Part shown: in pieces, positions 18,265-26,820 of the stretch
How the letters are laid out: each line of letters starts with the position of its first letter
Position numbering within the stretch: the stretch's first letter is position 1
DNA from: JANOZM01 sp031429355
Lineage (GTDB): Bacteria; Pseudomonadota; Gammaproteobacteria; Burkholderiales; Burkholderiaceae_E
DNA length: 64,000 bases
Reading direction: 5' to 3'
Assembly: GCA_031429355.1 (NCBI GenBank)
Contig: JANOZM010000005.1
Location: forward strand, 124,001-188,000
The notes under the pieces: generated by a model
The model's input: the letters and a program-made list of their open reading frames with translations, nothing else
Told to the model about the DNA's origin: nothing
The model's database searches: none
Program-made: the position numbers and the translations under genes

Positions 18265-20038
18265 AAACGAATCTAAAAACGATACGTGGCCTACTTATAA
18301 ACGTTTGCTGCAGTATGTGAAGCCCTACCGTGCCGCGTTTGTTCTAAGCATTATAGGTTTAGCAATTGCGGGTTTAAGCGAGGCTTTTTTCCCTTATTTA
18401 ATGCAGCCTTTGCTCGACAACGGATTTGGTAGTGCCAGCAAAATTCCCTTGTGGATTGTTCCTACATCGTTAATAGGTTTGTTTGCCTTTCGCGGGCTAC
18501 TCACTTTTGCAACTTCCTACTTAATGAACTGGGTTGGTAATAAAGTGTTGGTAGATATTCGTCGCCAAATGTTTAACCAACTAGTGCGAATGCCTACCGA
18601 GTTTTTTTCTAAAGAGTCGGCAGGAAAATTGGTTTCGCGATTAGTTTTTGAAGTTAACAACTTGACCTTAGCTGCCACTATTGCCTTAACTGGGATGGTG
18701 CAAGAAACTCTAGTCATTGTCGGTTTGCTCGCAGTCATGCTCTATCAGAACTGGCAGCTAACGCTAATCGCCTCGGTACTGGTTCCTTTTATTGCTTGGG
18801 CCATCTCAAAAGTTGGCCGTCGTGTACGTGTTTTATCGAGCGAAAGTCTCGCGGTTACGCGTGAGATGTCTCATGTCGTTGAAGAAGCGGTCAATGGACA
18901 AAAGGTTGTAAAAATTTATGCTGGGCAAGCCCGCCAAGCAAGTCGTTTTTCGGCAGTGAACGAAAAGTTGCGGGCCTTTGCTCGCCGAGTTTCGGTTGCC
19001 GAATCGGCGCTGACGCCAGTAACGCAATTGCTAGCTTCGTTTGCCGTCGCGGCCGTTATTACTTTGGCTATTTACCAAAGCCGAACCGATAAAACAACCG
19101 TGGGTGGATTTGTTTCTTTTATAACCGCGATGTTGATGCTGTTAGCGCCCTTAAAACGTGTTTCTAATATTAGCTCTAATTTACAGAAAGGTTTGGCTTC
19201 AGCCGAAGTTGTTTTTGATTTACTCGATGCACCGGCTGAACAAGAAACTGGGCATGAAGTGCTAAGCGATAGTTTTCGTGGGCAAGTAGAGTTTCGCAAT
19301 GTAAGTTTGCGATACGAACAAGCCGAGCGAGATTCGTTAAGCAATATTGAGCTACTAATTGAGCCTGGCGAGGTCGTCGCTTTAGTAGGGCCTTCGGGTG
19401 GTGGCAAAACTAGTTTAGCTAATTTGTTATTGCGGTTTTACGAGCCAACCCAAGGTGGAGTTTACATCGACGGTAAAGCAATATCTGAACTAACGCGCGC
19501 CAGTGTTCGCTCCAAAATTGCCGTGGTTAGCCAAGAGACTATTTTGTTTAACGACACGATTGGTGCAAATATTAGTTTTGGTTGTGGTGACCGCGCTCAG
19601 CCCAGCAACGAAACAATTATGCTCGCTGCAAAAGCGGCGCAACTTACCGAGGTCATTAAACAATTACCACAAGGACTTGAAACGGTTATTGGCGATAACG
19701 GTAATCAACTGTCCGGCGGACAAAGGCAACGACTCGCCATTGCGCGCGCGATCATCAAGGATGCGCCAATTTTGATTTTGGATGAGGCAACATCGGCTTT
19801 AGATAACGAGTCTGAACGCGCAGTGCAAGAAGCGCTTGTGGCGCTAATGCGCGGCAAAACTACAATCGTCATTGCCCATCGTTTGTCTACCATTCGAAAC
19901 GCAAACCGCATCGTTGTAATGGATCGCGGGAAGATTATCGAAATTGGCACCCATGCACAATTATTGGCGATCAATGGGCTGTACGCTCGTTTGTACGCCG
20001 ATAATGATTTTGAAATAAATACGCCACAAAGTCGATAG
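18257..20038 (+). CDS. msbA: lipid A export ABC transporter (MsbA)
   Basis: 593 residues: six N-terminal membrane helices and one ATPase domain, as in half-transporters that dimerise. Walker A is GPSGGGKTS, the signature is LSGGQRQR, Walker B is ILILDEATSALD, and an H-loop IAHRLSTI follows. MsbA flips lipid A-core across the inner membrane. The O-antigen ligase gene lies about 1.6 kb away on the opposite strand, consistent with LPS assembly. It overlaps dnaE by eight bases. Confidence 0.93.
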   Translation: MSRNESKNDTWPTYKRLLQYVKPYRAAFVLSIIGLAIAGLSEAFFPYLMQPLLDNGFGSASKIPLWIVPTSLIGLFAFRGLLTFATSYLMNWVGNKVLVDIRRQMFNQLVRMPTEFFSKESAGKLVSRLVFEVNNLTLAATIALTGMVQETLVIVGLLAVMLYQNWQLTLIASVLVPFIAWAISKVGRRVRVLSSESLAVTREMSHVVEEAVNGQKVVKIYAGQARQASRFSAVNEKLRAFARRVSVAESALTPVTQLLASFAVAAVITLAIYQSRTDKTTVGGFVSFITAMLMLLAPLKRVSNISSNLQKGLASAEVVFDLLDAPAEQETGHEVLSDSFRGQVEFRNVSLRYEQAERDSLSNIELLIEPGEVVALVGPSGGGKTSLANLLLRFYEPTQGGVYIDGKAISELTRASVRSKIAVVSQETILFNDTIGANISFGCGDRAQPSNETIMLAAKAAQLTEVIKQLPQGLETVIGDNGNQLSGGQRQRLAIARAIIKDAPILILDEATSALDNESERAVQEALVALMRGKTTIVIAHRLSTIRNANRIVVMDRGKIIEIGTHAQLLAINGLYARLYADNDFEINTPQSR

Positions 20039-20077
20039 TCGAGTTCGGCTGTCATGTTGGTTTTTCAAAAGACGGTT

Positions 20078-20476
20078 TTATTCGAACCAGTTTTCAATTC
20101 GCAAATTTGGAACTCGTCTAAATTCCTCGAAATTTCGGGTCACCAGGATTAAATCGTTCGAAAGCGCGATCCCAGCAATAAGTAAGTCGTAAGGTCCAAT
20201 TGGCTTGCCGATCGAATTTAAGAACCTTCGGGTTTGGCCTGCATGTGATGCTGCGGGAGTGTCAAAATTTAAAATTAAGTGGCGATTAGCTAACCCTAAG
20301 ATGTGGTCTTTTAAAGGCTTGGGATTGGTTGACTTTGACAAACCGAATTCCAGCTCATACAAGTTGATACTGCACAGCACAACATCTTCGAACGGTACGC
20401 CAGCCCATTTAGTGCGGATCTGCCCCTGGTTTTTATAAGCGTAAATAATTGTATTTGTATCGAACAAGTACTTCAA
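20078..20476 (-). CDS. PIN-domain (VapC-type) ribonuclease toxin
   Basis: 132 residues. FDTNTIIYAY at the start gives the first acidic residue (Asp6) of a PIN nuclease, followed by ELEFGL and the C-terminal YDLLIAGIALSNDLILVTRN with the remaining acidic and Asn positions. VapC toxins cut tRNA or rRNA. The ATG overlaps the antitoxin stop by four bases, the usual operon arrangement. Confidence 0.88.
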   Translation of the reverse strand: MKYLFDTNTIIYAYKNQGQIRTKWAGVPFEDVVLCSINLYELEFGLSKSTNPKPLKDHILGLANRHLILNFDTPAASHAGQTRRFLNSIGKPIGPYDLLIAGIALSNDLILVTRNFEEFRRVPNLRIENWFE

Positions 20477-20721
20477 AGCAATTCTCGTTTTGTGTCGGGT
20501 GCAAGATCTTCGTTTGAAGTGTCAGTTAACGGAAAGTTTTGCCACTCGTTTTGGTGCTCGTCAATTTGCGCCCAATGGGCAGCCCAGTCCTGATTGCGCC
20601 TAGTTTTTTCAGCTTCAGCAAATTGGGCAAACCACCGACTGACCGACAAATTAGCTTTAGCAGCAGCTTCTTTAACTGCGAGTTCGCTCGATTCATCTAG
20701 GTATATCGTTATTTGAGCCAT
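20473..20721 (-). CDS. VapB-like antitoxin
   Basis: 82 residues. The N-terminal 40 residues (AQITIYLDESSELAVKEAAA...LSVSRWF) fit a ribbon-helix-helix DNA-binding fold with a beta strand followed by two helices. The C-terminal half is Trp- and acid-rich and would bind the toxin. It is first in the two-gene unit and is preceded by a perfect palindrome that is a likely autoregulatory operator. Confidence 0.8.
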   Translation of the reverse strand: MAQITIYLDESSELAVKEAAAKANLSVSRWFAQFAEAEKTRRNQDWAAHWAQIDEHQNEWQNFPLTDTSNEDLAPDTKRELL

Positions 20722-20762
20722 CGAGATTCTCCGAAAAAGTTAGAGGCGTTCGATGTAATTAT

Positions 20763-20782
20763 AATAAAAGTATACTTTTATT
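20763..20782. promoter_or_regulatory. 20-bp perfect palindrome, probable toxin-antitoxin operator
   Basis: AATAAAAGTATACTTTTATT is its own reverse complement and lies 41-61 bases upstream of the antitoxin ATG, where a ribbon-helix-helix antitoxin would bind to repress its own promoter. The rest of the 294-base gap (20722-21015) holds no supported gene, only A/T-rich sequence and an 18-codon ATG frame at 20886 of no clear meaning. Confidence 0.65.
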
Positions 20783-21015
20783 GCAATTAGTTTTTGGTCG
20801 CTCATTGAAATCCTCATATTTTTTGGGGCGCTTATCGAATGACTGCGCTACGCTATCCAAATTAAATAAACGTTAGGTAAAAAGCATGGGCGAAGGTGTT
20901 TTAATCGAGGGTCACGGCGATGAGGCCAGCACAGCATACTAAGTAAAAAACGGCGCGAAGTTATTCGTACTTTAAAAATGTATCAAAATTAATCAATTAA
21001 CTAAAGACTAAAAAT

Positions 21016-21588
21016 ATGAATGTCAGCCGTTACCCCGCCGCACAATTGCAAGACATGCCAACCGATGTTCGTGAAAAAATCATGGCTGTTCAAGAAAAGG
21101 CTGGCTTTGTACCGAATGTGTTTTTGATGCTAGCGCGTCGACCCGAGGAGTTTCGTGCCTTTGTAATTTACCACGATGCTTTAATGCTCAAGGTTGGTAA
21201 TTTAACCAAGGGTGAGCGCGAAATGATTGTTGTTGCAACAAGCGGCGCTAACAATTGTTTGTATTGCGTGGTTTCCCACGGGGCGATTTTGCGGATATAC
21301 GAAAAAGATCCGCTAGTCTCCGATCAAGTGGCAGTCAATTACAACAAGGCGAATATATCGCCGCGGCAAAAAGCAATCCTAGCCTTTGCAATGAAAGTTT
21401 CCCTACATTCCAGCGCGTTAAACGACGCCGACTTTAATGCGCTTAAAGAGCATGGTTTAAACGACGAAGATGCTTGGGATATTGGTGCAATAGCTGGTTT
21501 TTTTGCGCTGTCGAACCGTATGGCAAATTTGACTGGGATGATGCCAAATGATGAATTTTATTTGATGGGCCGTGTGCCACGCAAATAG
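21016..21588 (+). CDS. AhpD/carboxymuconolactone-decarboxylase-like peroxidase-related protein
   Basis: 190 residues. The all-helical AhpD-like fold carries the redox motif Cys81-Leu-Tyr-Cys84 with His88 (NNCLYCVVSHG). LTKGEREMIVVATSGANN precedes it, as in uncharacterised peroxidase-related enzymes. These proteins are thought to reduce peroxides through the CxxC pair. It appears to be monocistronic; the next gene converges on it after 15 bases. Confidence 0.88.
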   Translation: MNVSRYPAAQLQDMPTDVREKIMAVQEKAGFVPNVFLMLARRPEEFRAFVIYHDALMLKVGNLTKGEREMIVVATSGANNCLYCVVSHGAILRIYEKDPLVSDQVAVNYNKANISPRQKAILAFAMKVSLHSSALNDADFNALKEHGLNDEDAWDIGAIAGFFALSNRMANLTGMMPNDEFYLMGRVPRK

Positions 21589-21603
21589 ATTTAATTTGCC
21601 GAG

Positions 21604-22803
21604 TTAGGCGTGCGCTATTGTTGACTCTCGTCGAGTAGCCGCAAGCGTTATGCCTAACAAAAATAGTAAGGGCAAAGAAAAAACGGTGTCGCGTAAGGTA
21701 GCGTTAAAAAACGAAGCCCAGACCCAAGCACAGCAAACGATTAAGCCACAACTGTGCCAAGGATGGCTCCCGCGCCAAGTCCGAAAAAATACTAGTCCAA
21801 TGAAGCTAATAAAAAAAGCGACTGCTGGCCAACCAGCTTGAGCGGCTAATCCTAGATACTCGTTGTGAGCCGTTGTTGATGTGTGCGCACCGGATAGTTG
21901 CCGACGCTTTTCCCAAGCCCCTTCCCAATTACCAAGCCCTTGGCCAAAGTGGGGGCTAGCTGCAAAAAGTTCGACTGAAAGTTTGTTCATTTCGCCGCGT
22001 ACTGCCATTGAATTTGTTTGCGCGTCGCTTACTTGCGTTGTCGCGTAACCAAGCACTGCTTGTCGAATGCGTTCGGCGGCAACTGGCGAACTTAGAATTA
22101 CGCCAGTCGTTAAAATACTTGCACCCAAGCAAACAATAATTTTGGTTTTTAACGGAAACTTTTCGCGCAACAGTAACGCAATAATTGCGATTGGCAACAA
22201 CATCAGAGCCGTACGTGATTGTGCTGTCCACAAAACAACCCAAGCGCACAATGCCGACCCTAGTGGGTAAAAGGAATGAGAGGTGTCATTTGTTGCTGCA
22301 GCGTCGCTTTCTGCCAACCCGCAGGCTAAAAACATAGCCGATCCCAACGCCAAAAGACTTAGATTTGAAATAGATTTATTACCCGTGTAATCGATAAGAG
22401 CGCGCCAAATTTGAGCGTCGGGCAAATGAAAAACCTTGTCAATTAGCACGATTAAAGCAGCGAGTGCACTCGCGCTTAAAAAAACACGGATTGTTTTGTA
22501 AGCTAGTGCGCTCGGGACCTTAAGTGCAACTAACGGGGCCAGTAAAACCAATAAATAAACGCCGAAGTAGGCGCGTTTTGGGTTAAACGATTGGTTTGAG
22601 ATAAACCCGGAAATTAGTAACCACGTTATAAAACCAAAGCACAACCAGGTGAGCGGATTATGAAAAAATTTTGGTGTGTTAAAAAGACTTGCAAGCACTA
22701 TTAGCAGCAGAAAAAACCAAGCAAAACCAATCGGAAAGTAAATTGAGGCCGCCATACCGAGGCAGCCCATAACCAATAAACGATCTTGAAGTTTGCGAAT
22801 CAA
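21604..22803 (-). CDS. O-antigen ligase / polymerase (Wzy/WaaL-type) family protein
   Basis: 399 residues with about ten hydrophobic helices. The large periplasmic loop before the last helices has the family pattern GQGLGNWEGAWEKR...TTAHNEYLGLAAQAGWPA, including the His-Asn-Glu-Tyr and Gly-rich residues typical of WaaL-like ligases. It probably joins O-antigen to lipid A-core or polymerises a glycan at the periplasmic face. Ligase and polymerase cannot be separated by sequence. It sits just upstream of msbA in the opposite orientation. Confidence 0.85.
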   Translation of the reverse strand: MIRKLQDRLLVMGCLGMAASIYFPIGFAWFFLLLIVLASLFNTPKFFHNPLTWLCFGFITWLLISGFISNQSFNPKRAYFGVYLLVLLAPLVALKVPSALAYKTIRVFLSASALAALIVLIDKVFHLPDAQIWRALIDYTGNKSISNLSLLALGSAMFLACGLAESDAAATNDTSHSFYPLGSALCAWVVLWTAQSRTALMLLPIAIIALLLREKFPLKTKIIVCLGASILTTGVILSSPVAAERIRQAVLGYATTQVSDAQTNSMAVRGEMNKLSVELFAASPHFGQGLGNWEGAWEKRRQLSGAHTSTTAHNEYLGLAAQAGWPAVAFFISFIGLVFFRTWRGSHPWHSCGLIVCCAWVWASFFNATLRDTVFSLPLLFLLGITLAATRRESTIAHA

Positions 22804-22846
22804 ATTGCACCTAAGGCATTAGTATTCAGTTGCAAAACGGAAAAAT

Positions 22847-24298
22847 TTATAGCAACACAATGTCGTAATTTTCTTGTTGATAACTAGATTCTGAATGAAG
22901 GCTAATTGGCTTGCCAACTTCGTCGCCAAGTTGAGCTAAGTGCTGGGACTCTTCATCTAAAAACATTTCGATTACATTTGCAGAAGCTACGACTTTAAAT
23001 TCCCGTGGATTAAATTGAACCGACTCGCGAGCGATCTCTCGCATTATTTCGAAGCACACAGTTCGCGCTGTTTTCACTTGACCTTTGCCTTCGCATGCGG
23101 GGCAGGGCTCACACATAACGTGCGCTAGGGATTCACGGGTGCGCTTGCGGGTCATTTCAACTAAACCTAAGCTCGAAAATTCGCTAATTGAGGTGCGTGT
23201 CCGCTCTTGGTTTAACGAACGTTTTAATTCGCTAAGAACGTTATGGCGATGTTCGGCGTTTTGCATATCGATAAAATCAATAATGATAATGCCACCTAAA
23301 TTACGCAGTCGTAATTGGCGTGCAATGGTGTGAGCCGCCTCAAGATTGGTTTTAAATATAGTGTCATCAAAATTTCGACCACCCACATAACCACCGGTGT
23401 TGATATCGATTGTCGTCATCGCTTCGGTCTGGTCAATCATTAAGTAACCACCCGACTTCAAGTCGACTCGGCGACTTAATGCACGCTGAATTTCTTCATC
23501 GATTCGGTGCAAATCAAATAACGGGCGTTCAGCTTTATACAGCGTTAGGCGATGTGCTAATGCGGGCATGTAACTGGCCGAAAACACTTGAAGATCTTTT
23601 AATGTTGACGCCGAATCAACTAAAACTAAATCGGTCTCTTCGCGCACCATATCGCGTAAAATTCGTTGCGACAGGCTTAGCTCTTGGTAGAGTAACGCGG
23701 GGGCTGGGCTCGTTAAAGTTAACTCTAAAATTTGCCGCCAACGGCGAATCAGATAAGCAACATCGGCCGCAAGCTCTGCCGGTAAGGCGTCTTCGGCCAT
23801 AGTGCGAATGATGAAGCCGCCTTTTTCACCGGGCGGTAAAAGGGCTTGTACTTGTTCGCGTAGCGCTGTGCGCTCTTTTTCGTCACCAATGCGTTGCGAA
23901 ACACCAATATGCGGGTCTTGCGGTAAATAAACCAAAAAACGCCCTGCAATACTAATTTGCGTACTGAGTCGTGCGCCTTTGGTGCCGATTGGGTCTTTAA
24001 TGACTTGTACTAACAAAGACTGGCCGTCGAACATTAGTTTTTCTAAGGGCAGTACCGATTGTCCGCTACGATGTTGCCAAACATCAGCAATATGCAAAAA
24101 CGCAGCGCGCTCAAGACCAATGTCAATAAATGCCGATTGCATACCAGGCAATACTCGGGCTACTTTTCCTAAATAGATATTGCCAACAAGGCCACGAGTT
24201 GCTTCACGCTCTATATGAATTTCCTGCACGATCCCTTGCACTACCAGCGCGGCGCGTGTTTCGTGGGATGCAACATTAATTAGTATTTCTTCAGCCAT
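22847..24298 (-). CDS. rng: ribonuclease G
   Basis: 483 residues, the normal length for RNase G and without the long C-terminal tail of RNase E. An S1-type RNA-binding domain is near residues 35-130 (GLVGNIYLGKVARVLPGMQSAF). The DNase-I-like catalytic part has MTTIDINTGGYVGGRN and IIIDFIDM with catalytic aspartates. A zinc-link CEPCPACEGKG follows. It matures 16S rRNA 5' ends and degrades some mRNAs. It is followed on this strand by the O-antigen ligase gene and preceded by maf. Confidence 0.95.
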   Translation of the reverse strand: MAEEILINVASHETRAALVVQGIVQEIHIEREATRGLVGNIYLGKVARVLPGMQSAFIDIGLERAAFLHIADVWQHRSGQSVLPLEKLMFDGQSLLVQVIKDPIGTKGARLSTQISIAGRFLVYLPQDPHIGVSQRIGDEKERTALREQVQALLPPGEKGGFIIRTMAEDALPAELAADVAYLIRRWRQILELTLTSPAPALLYQELSLSQRILRDMVREETDLVLVDSASTLKDLQVFSASYMPALAHRLTLYKAERPLFDLHRIDEEIQRALSRRVDLKSGGYLMIDQTEAMTTIDINTGGYVGGRNFDDTIFKTNLEAAHTIARQLRLRNLGGIIIIDFIDMQNAEHRHNVLSELKRSLNQERTRTSISEFSSLGLVEMTRKRTRESLAHVMCEPCPACEGKGQVKTARTVCFEIMREIARESVQFNPREFKVVASANVIEMFLDEESQHLAQLGDEVGKPISLHSESSYQQENYDIVLL

Positions 24299-24344
24299 CG
24301 AGATTTTTCCTTGATCACGATAGTAACCCGAAAAAAATGTCTAA

Positions 24345-24959
24345 TTATTTGGAACCTAAATTGGATAGATTTAGAAGTTTGGCAGTTTCAAAAAGTGGCA
24401 AACCCATAATGCCTGAATAAGAGCCCTCAATATGTTTAACAAATGTTGCCGCATAACCTTGGATAGCGTAGGCGCCCGCTTTACCGAAGGGCTCGCCCGT
24501 GGCTACGTATCGATCAATCTCTGAGCCTTTAAGGCGCCTAAATTGAATCCGAGAACGCGACAGTGCAAGGCTTATCGAATGATCTTTTGGAGAGCTAACT
24601 TTCGCCACTGCAACTGCTGTTAAAACTTTATGTGTTTTGCCGCTGAGCTGCGATAAGATTTCTTTGGCGTGCTCAGCGTTTTCTGGTTTGCCAAAAAAGG
24701 TACCGCCAATGGCAACCGTGGTGTCTGATACCAAGATGGGTAATACGAGGCGCTCTTGTAATCTCATTCTAGCGACTGCTGCGTCGGCCTTGGCCCTAGT
24801 AACCCGCTCGACATACTGAACTGGTGACTCACCTTGAATGGTCGCCTCAAGTTGTTCTGCATCTTCGTCGGCGGTGGGTAACAGCAATTCAAATTGAACG
24901 CCAATTTGTTCTAGCAATTGTGCTCTGCGCGGGCTCTGGGATGCGAGGTAAATAGTCAT
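24345..24959 (-). CDS. maf: Maf-family nucleotide pyrophosphatase
   Basis: 204 residues. LASQSPRRAQLLEQIG at the start is the Maf signature, and SDTTVAIGG and GKPENAEHAKEIL follow. Maf proteins hydrolyse non-canonical or pyrimidine nucleoside triphosphates and are linked to arrest of septum formation when overproduced. The position between rlmH and rng is the conserved betaproteobacterial order. Confidence 0.93.
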   Translation of the reverse strand: MTIYLASQSPRRAQLLEQIGVQFELLLPTADEDAEQLEATIQGESPVQYVERVTRAKADAAVARMRLQERLVLPILVSDTTVAIGGTFFGKPENAEHAKEILSQLSGKTHKVLTAVAVAKVSSPKDHSISLALSRSRIQFRRLKGSEIDRYVATGEPFGKAGAYAIQGYAATFVKHIEGSYSGIMGLPLFETAKLLNLSNLGSK

Positions 24960-24983
24960 GAAAATCCGGTTTTGCTAAATGGC

Positions 24984-25454
24984 TTAGTCACGGTGATAGG
25001 GATGATTATCAATGATTGATCGGGCACGAAATAATTGCTCTAACAAGAGCACTCGAACTAGGGCATGTGGCAGCGTTAGGCTCGATAAACGAATCGTTTC
25101 ATTCGCTTTATCTTTTAACGAACTTGACAAGCCGTCGGGACCACCAATTACGATGACAGTTTCTAAACCTGAAGCAGCCCAGTGTTCCATCCGACTAGCC
25201 AATTGCCTCGTCGTGAAGTCTTTGCCACGTTCGTCCAAAATGACTAAATGATGCCGATCGGGTAAAGCCGCTTCTATTGCAAGGGCTTCTTGCTGCATCC
25301 AACGCTCGGCGTTGTTTGACTCATTGCGTTGTGCCGCCTTAATCTCAACAAAACTCAATTTGAAATCAGGTGGAAACCGTGTGCTGTAATCATCGACCGC
25401 GGTTTTTACCCAAGCCGGAGGCTTGGTTCCAACGGCGATAATTTTGCAACGCAT
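24984..25454 (-). CDS. rlmH: 23S rRNA (pseudouridine-1915 N3)-methyltransferase
   Basis: 156 residues, a SPOUT-fold methyltransferase. The trefoil-knot SAM site VIGGPDGLSSSLKDKA is present, and the C-terminus LLLEQLFRARSIIDNHPYHRD is nearly invariant in the family. It methylates pseudouridine 1915 in helix 69 of assembled ribosomes. It sits directly downstream of rsfS, the usual pairing. Confidence 0.96.
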   Translation of the reverse strand: MRCKIIAVGTKPPAWVKTAVDDYSTRFPPDFKLSFVEIKAAQRNESNNAERWMQQEALAIEAALPDRHHLVILDERGKDFTTRQLASRMEHWAASGLETVIVIGGPDGLSSSLKDKANETIRLSSLTLPHALVRVLLLEQLFRARSIIDNHPYHRD

Positions 25455-25512
25455 TAAGCGGCCTAAAAAAGTTGGTCAGTGATAGTTAACTAAAACTTAA
25501 AAATTTTTGGTT

Positions 25513-26457
25513 TTATTTTTTAGCTACTTTTTTAACTGCTGCCTTTTTGGCTGGAGCCTTGGCTGCAATTTTCTTTGCTGGTGCTTTTGCAGCAACCTTT
25601 TTAGCAGGGGCCTTGGCAACTACTTTTGCAGCTACTTTTTTCGCTGGTGCCTTGGCAACTACTTTAGCAGTTACTTTTTTAGCTGGTACCTTAACAACTA
25701 CCTTTGAAGCTGCTTTCTTAGCAGGTACTTTTGCTTTTTTAGTAACTACTTTTGCAACTACCTTCTTCGCAGGGGCTTTCGCGCTAGCCTTTTTAGCAGG
25801 CGCTTTTGAAGCGACTTTCTTAGCCGGTGACTTAGCAATTACCTTTGCTATTGTCTTTTTAGCAGGCGCTTTTGCATCTAACTTGACAGCAACTTTCTTA
25901 ATTGGCGCTTTTGCGGCTACTTTTTTCGCAGTCACTTTTGTTGCTACTTTTTTAACGGGTGCTATTGCAACAGCTTTTTTGGCAGGAGCTTTTGCAACGG
26001 CCTTCTTCGCTGGTGTTTTTGCAGCCACTATTTTCGCTGACGCTTTTGCAGCTGGCTTCTTGGCAGGAGCTTTTGCCACGACCACTTTTGGAGCAACTTT
26101 TGCGGCAGCCTTTTTGGCTGGCGCTTTAGCAACTACTTTTTTGGCGGGTGTTGTTACCGCTACTTGTGCAGCCACTTTTACGGCGGGCGCTTTGACGATT
26201 TCTTTTATGACCGGCGCAACTACTGTTGCTTTTACTACGGCTACTTTTTTAGCCGGTTTAGCCACAACAACTTTTGTCACTGGGGTTACCACGGCGCTAG
26301 TCTCGCTCGGTGCTGATGCTTCTAAAGGTGCTTTAAAAACAGGAGCCGGAACTACAGGCGCAGCAATTTTTGGAGTCACTTTAGGTAAGTTGACTGGGGC
26401 CACTTTGTTGGCCATTACCTTAGCGGCGGGTTTTGGCCCACTTGATTTATTGGATGC
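25513..26457 (-). repeat. degenerate KAPAKK-coding repeat array
   Basis: About 945 bases encode the RsfS C-terminal tail. The units are short and imperfect, mostly Lys-Ala-Pro-Ala-Lys-Lys-Val/Ala-Ala/Val, with spacing variants such as Lys-Val-Val-Ala. Codon choice varies between units, so the repeat is kept at protein level more than at DNA level. The opposite strand stays open through most of it because the repeated codons read as hydrophobic residues; that reading is not a gene. Confidence 0.88.
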
Positions 26458-26808
26458 TGGTTTCTTTGCAGAGCCAGTTTCAATTGGGTAGGTACCCCAA
26501 AGTTCTTCTAAGTGGTAGTAGTCACGAATAGCGGGCTGCATAATATGGCAAATTAAATCGCCGCAATCGACTAGTAGCCATTCGCCGGTTTCTGCACCTT
26601 CGACGGAAATGATTTTGCCACCGGCTTGTTTTACGTCTTGAAGAACGCTGTTGGCTAAGGCGCGGGTTTGCCGGTTAGAAGTACCGCTGCAAATAATTAC
26701 ACGATCAAACAGATCGGTTAGTTTGGTGCTGTCAAAAGCCAAGATGTGTTGGGCTTTTACGTCTTCGAGGGCATTTACAACCACACGTTGTAGTTCATCG
26801 ATATTCAT
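25513..26808 (-). CDS. rsfS: ribosome silencing factor RsfS with a long lysine/alanine repeat tail
   Basis: 431 residues against the usual 105-150. The RsfS domain occupies residues 1 to about 115: AFDSTKLTDLFDRVIICSG, LVDCGDLICHIM and RDYYHLEELWG are diagnostic. It binds L14 on the large subunit and blocks joining when nutrients are scarce. From about residue 118 the protein is a low-complexity tail of repeated Ala-Pro-Ala-Lys-Lys-type units, resembling histone H1-like tails. The tail is strongly basic and could bind rRNA, DNA or polyphosphate; this is inference. Neighbours rlmH and nadD are in the conserved order. Confidence 0.93.
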   Translation of the reverse strand: MNIDELQRVVVNALEDVKAQHILAFDSTKLTDLFDRVIICSGTSNRQTRALANSVLQDVKQAGGKIISVEGAETGEWLLVDCGDLICHIMQPAIRDYYHLEELWGTYPIETGSAKKPASNKSSGPKPAAKVMANKVAPVNLPKVTPKIAAPVVPAPVFKAPLEASAPSETSAVVTPVTKVVVAKPAKKVAVVKATVVAPVIKEIVKAPAVKVAAQVAVTTPAKKVVAKAPAKKAAAKVAPKVVVAKAPAKKPAAKASAKIVAAKTPAKKAVAKAPAKKAVAIAPVKKVATKVTAKKVAAKAPIKKVAVKLDAKAPAKKTIAKVIAKSPAKKVASKAPAKKASAKAPAKKVVAKVVTKKAKVPAKKAASKVVVKVPAKKVTAKVVAKAPAKKVAAKVVAKAPAKKVAAKAPAKKIAAKAPAKKAAVKKVAKK

Positions 26809-26820
26809 GCGGCTAGCCTT

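Noticed and set aside
20869..20942. attC-like core (CGTTAGGT) and an 18-codon ATG frame after it
   Set aside because: Only one half-core is present with no pairing left-hand core or palindromic arms, and the short frame has no ribosome site or homology. No integron features are near.
25547..26491. A 314-codon plus-strand frame reading as a very hydrophobic Ala/Phe/Leu/Thr protein
   Set aside because: It is the antisense of the lysine/alanine repeat tail of rsfS. Reverse-reading of Lys and Ala codons gives Phe, Leu and Ala; it has no family match and no ribosome site.
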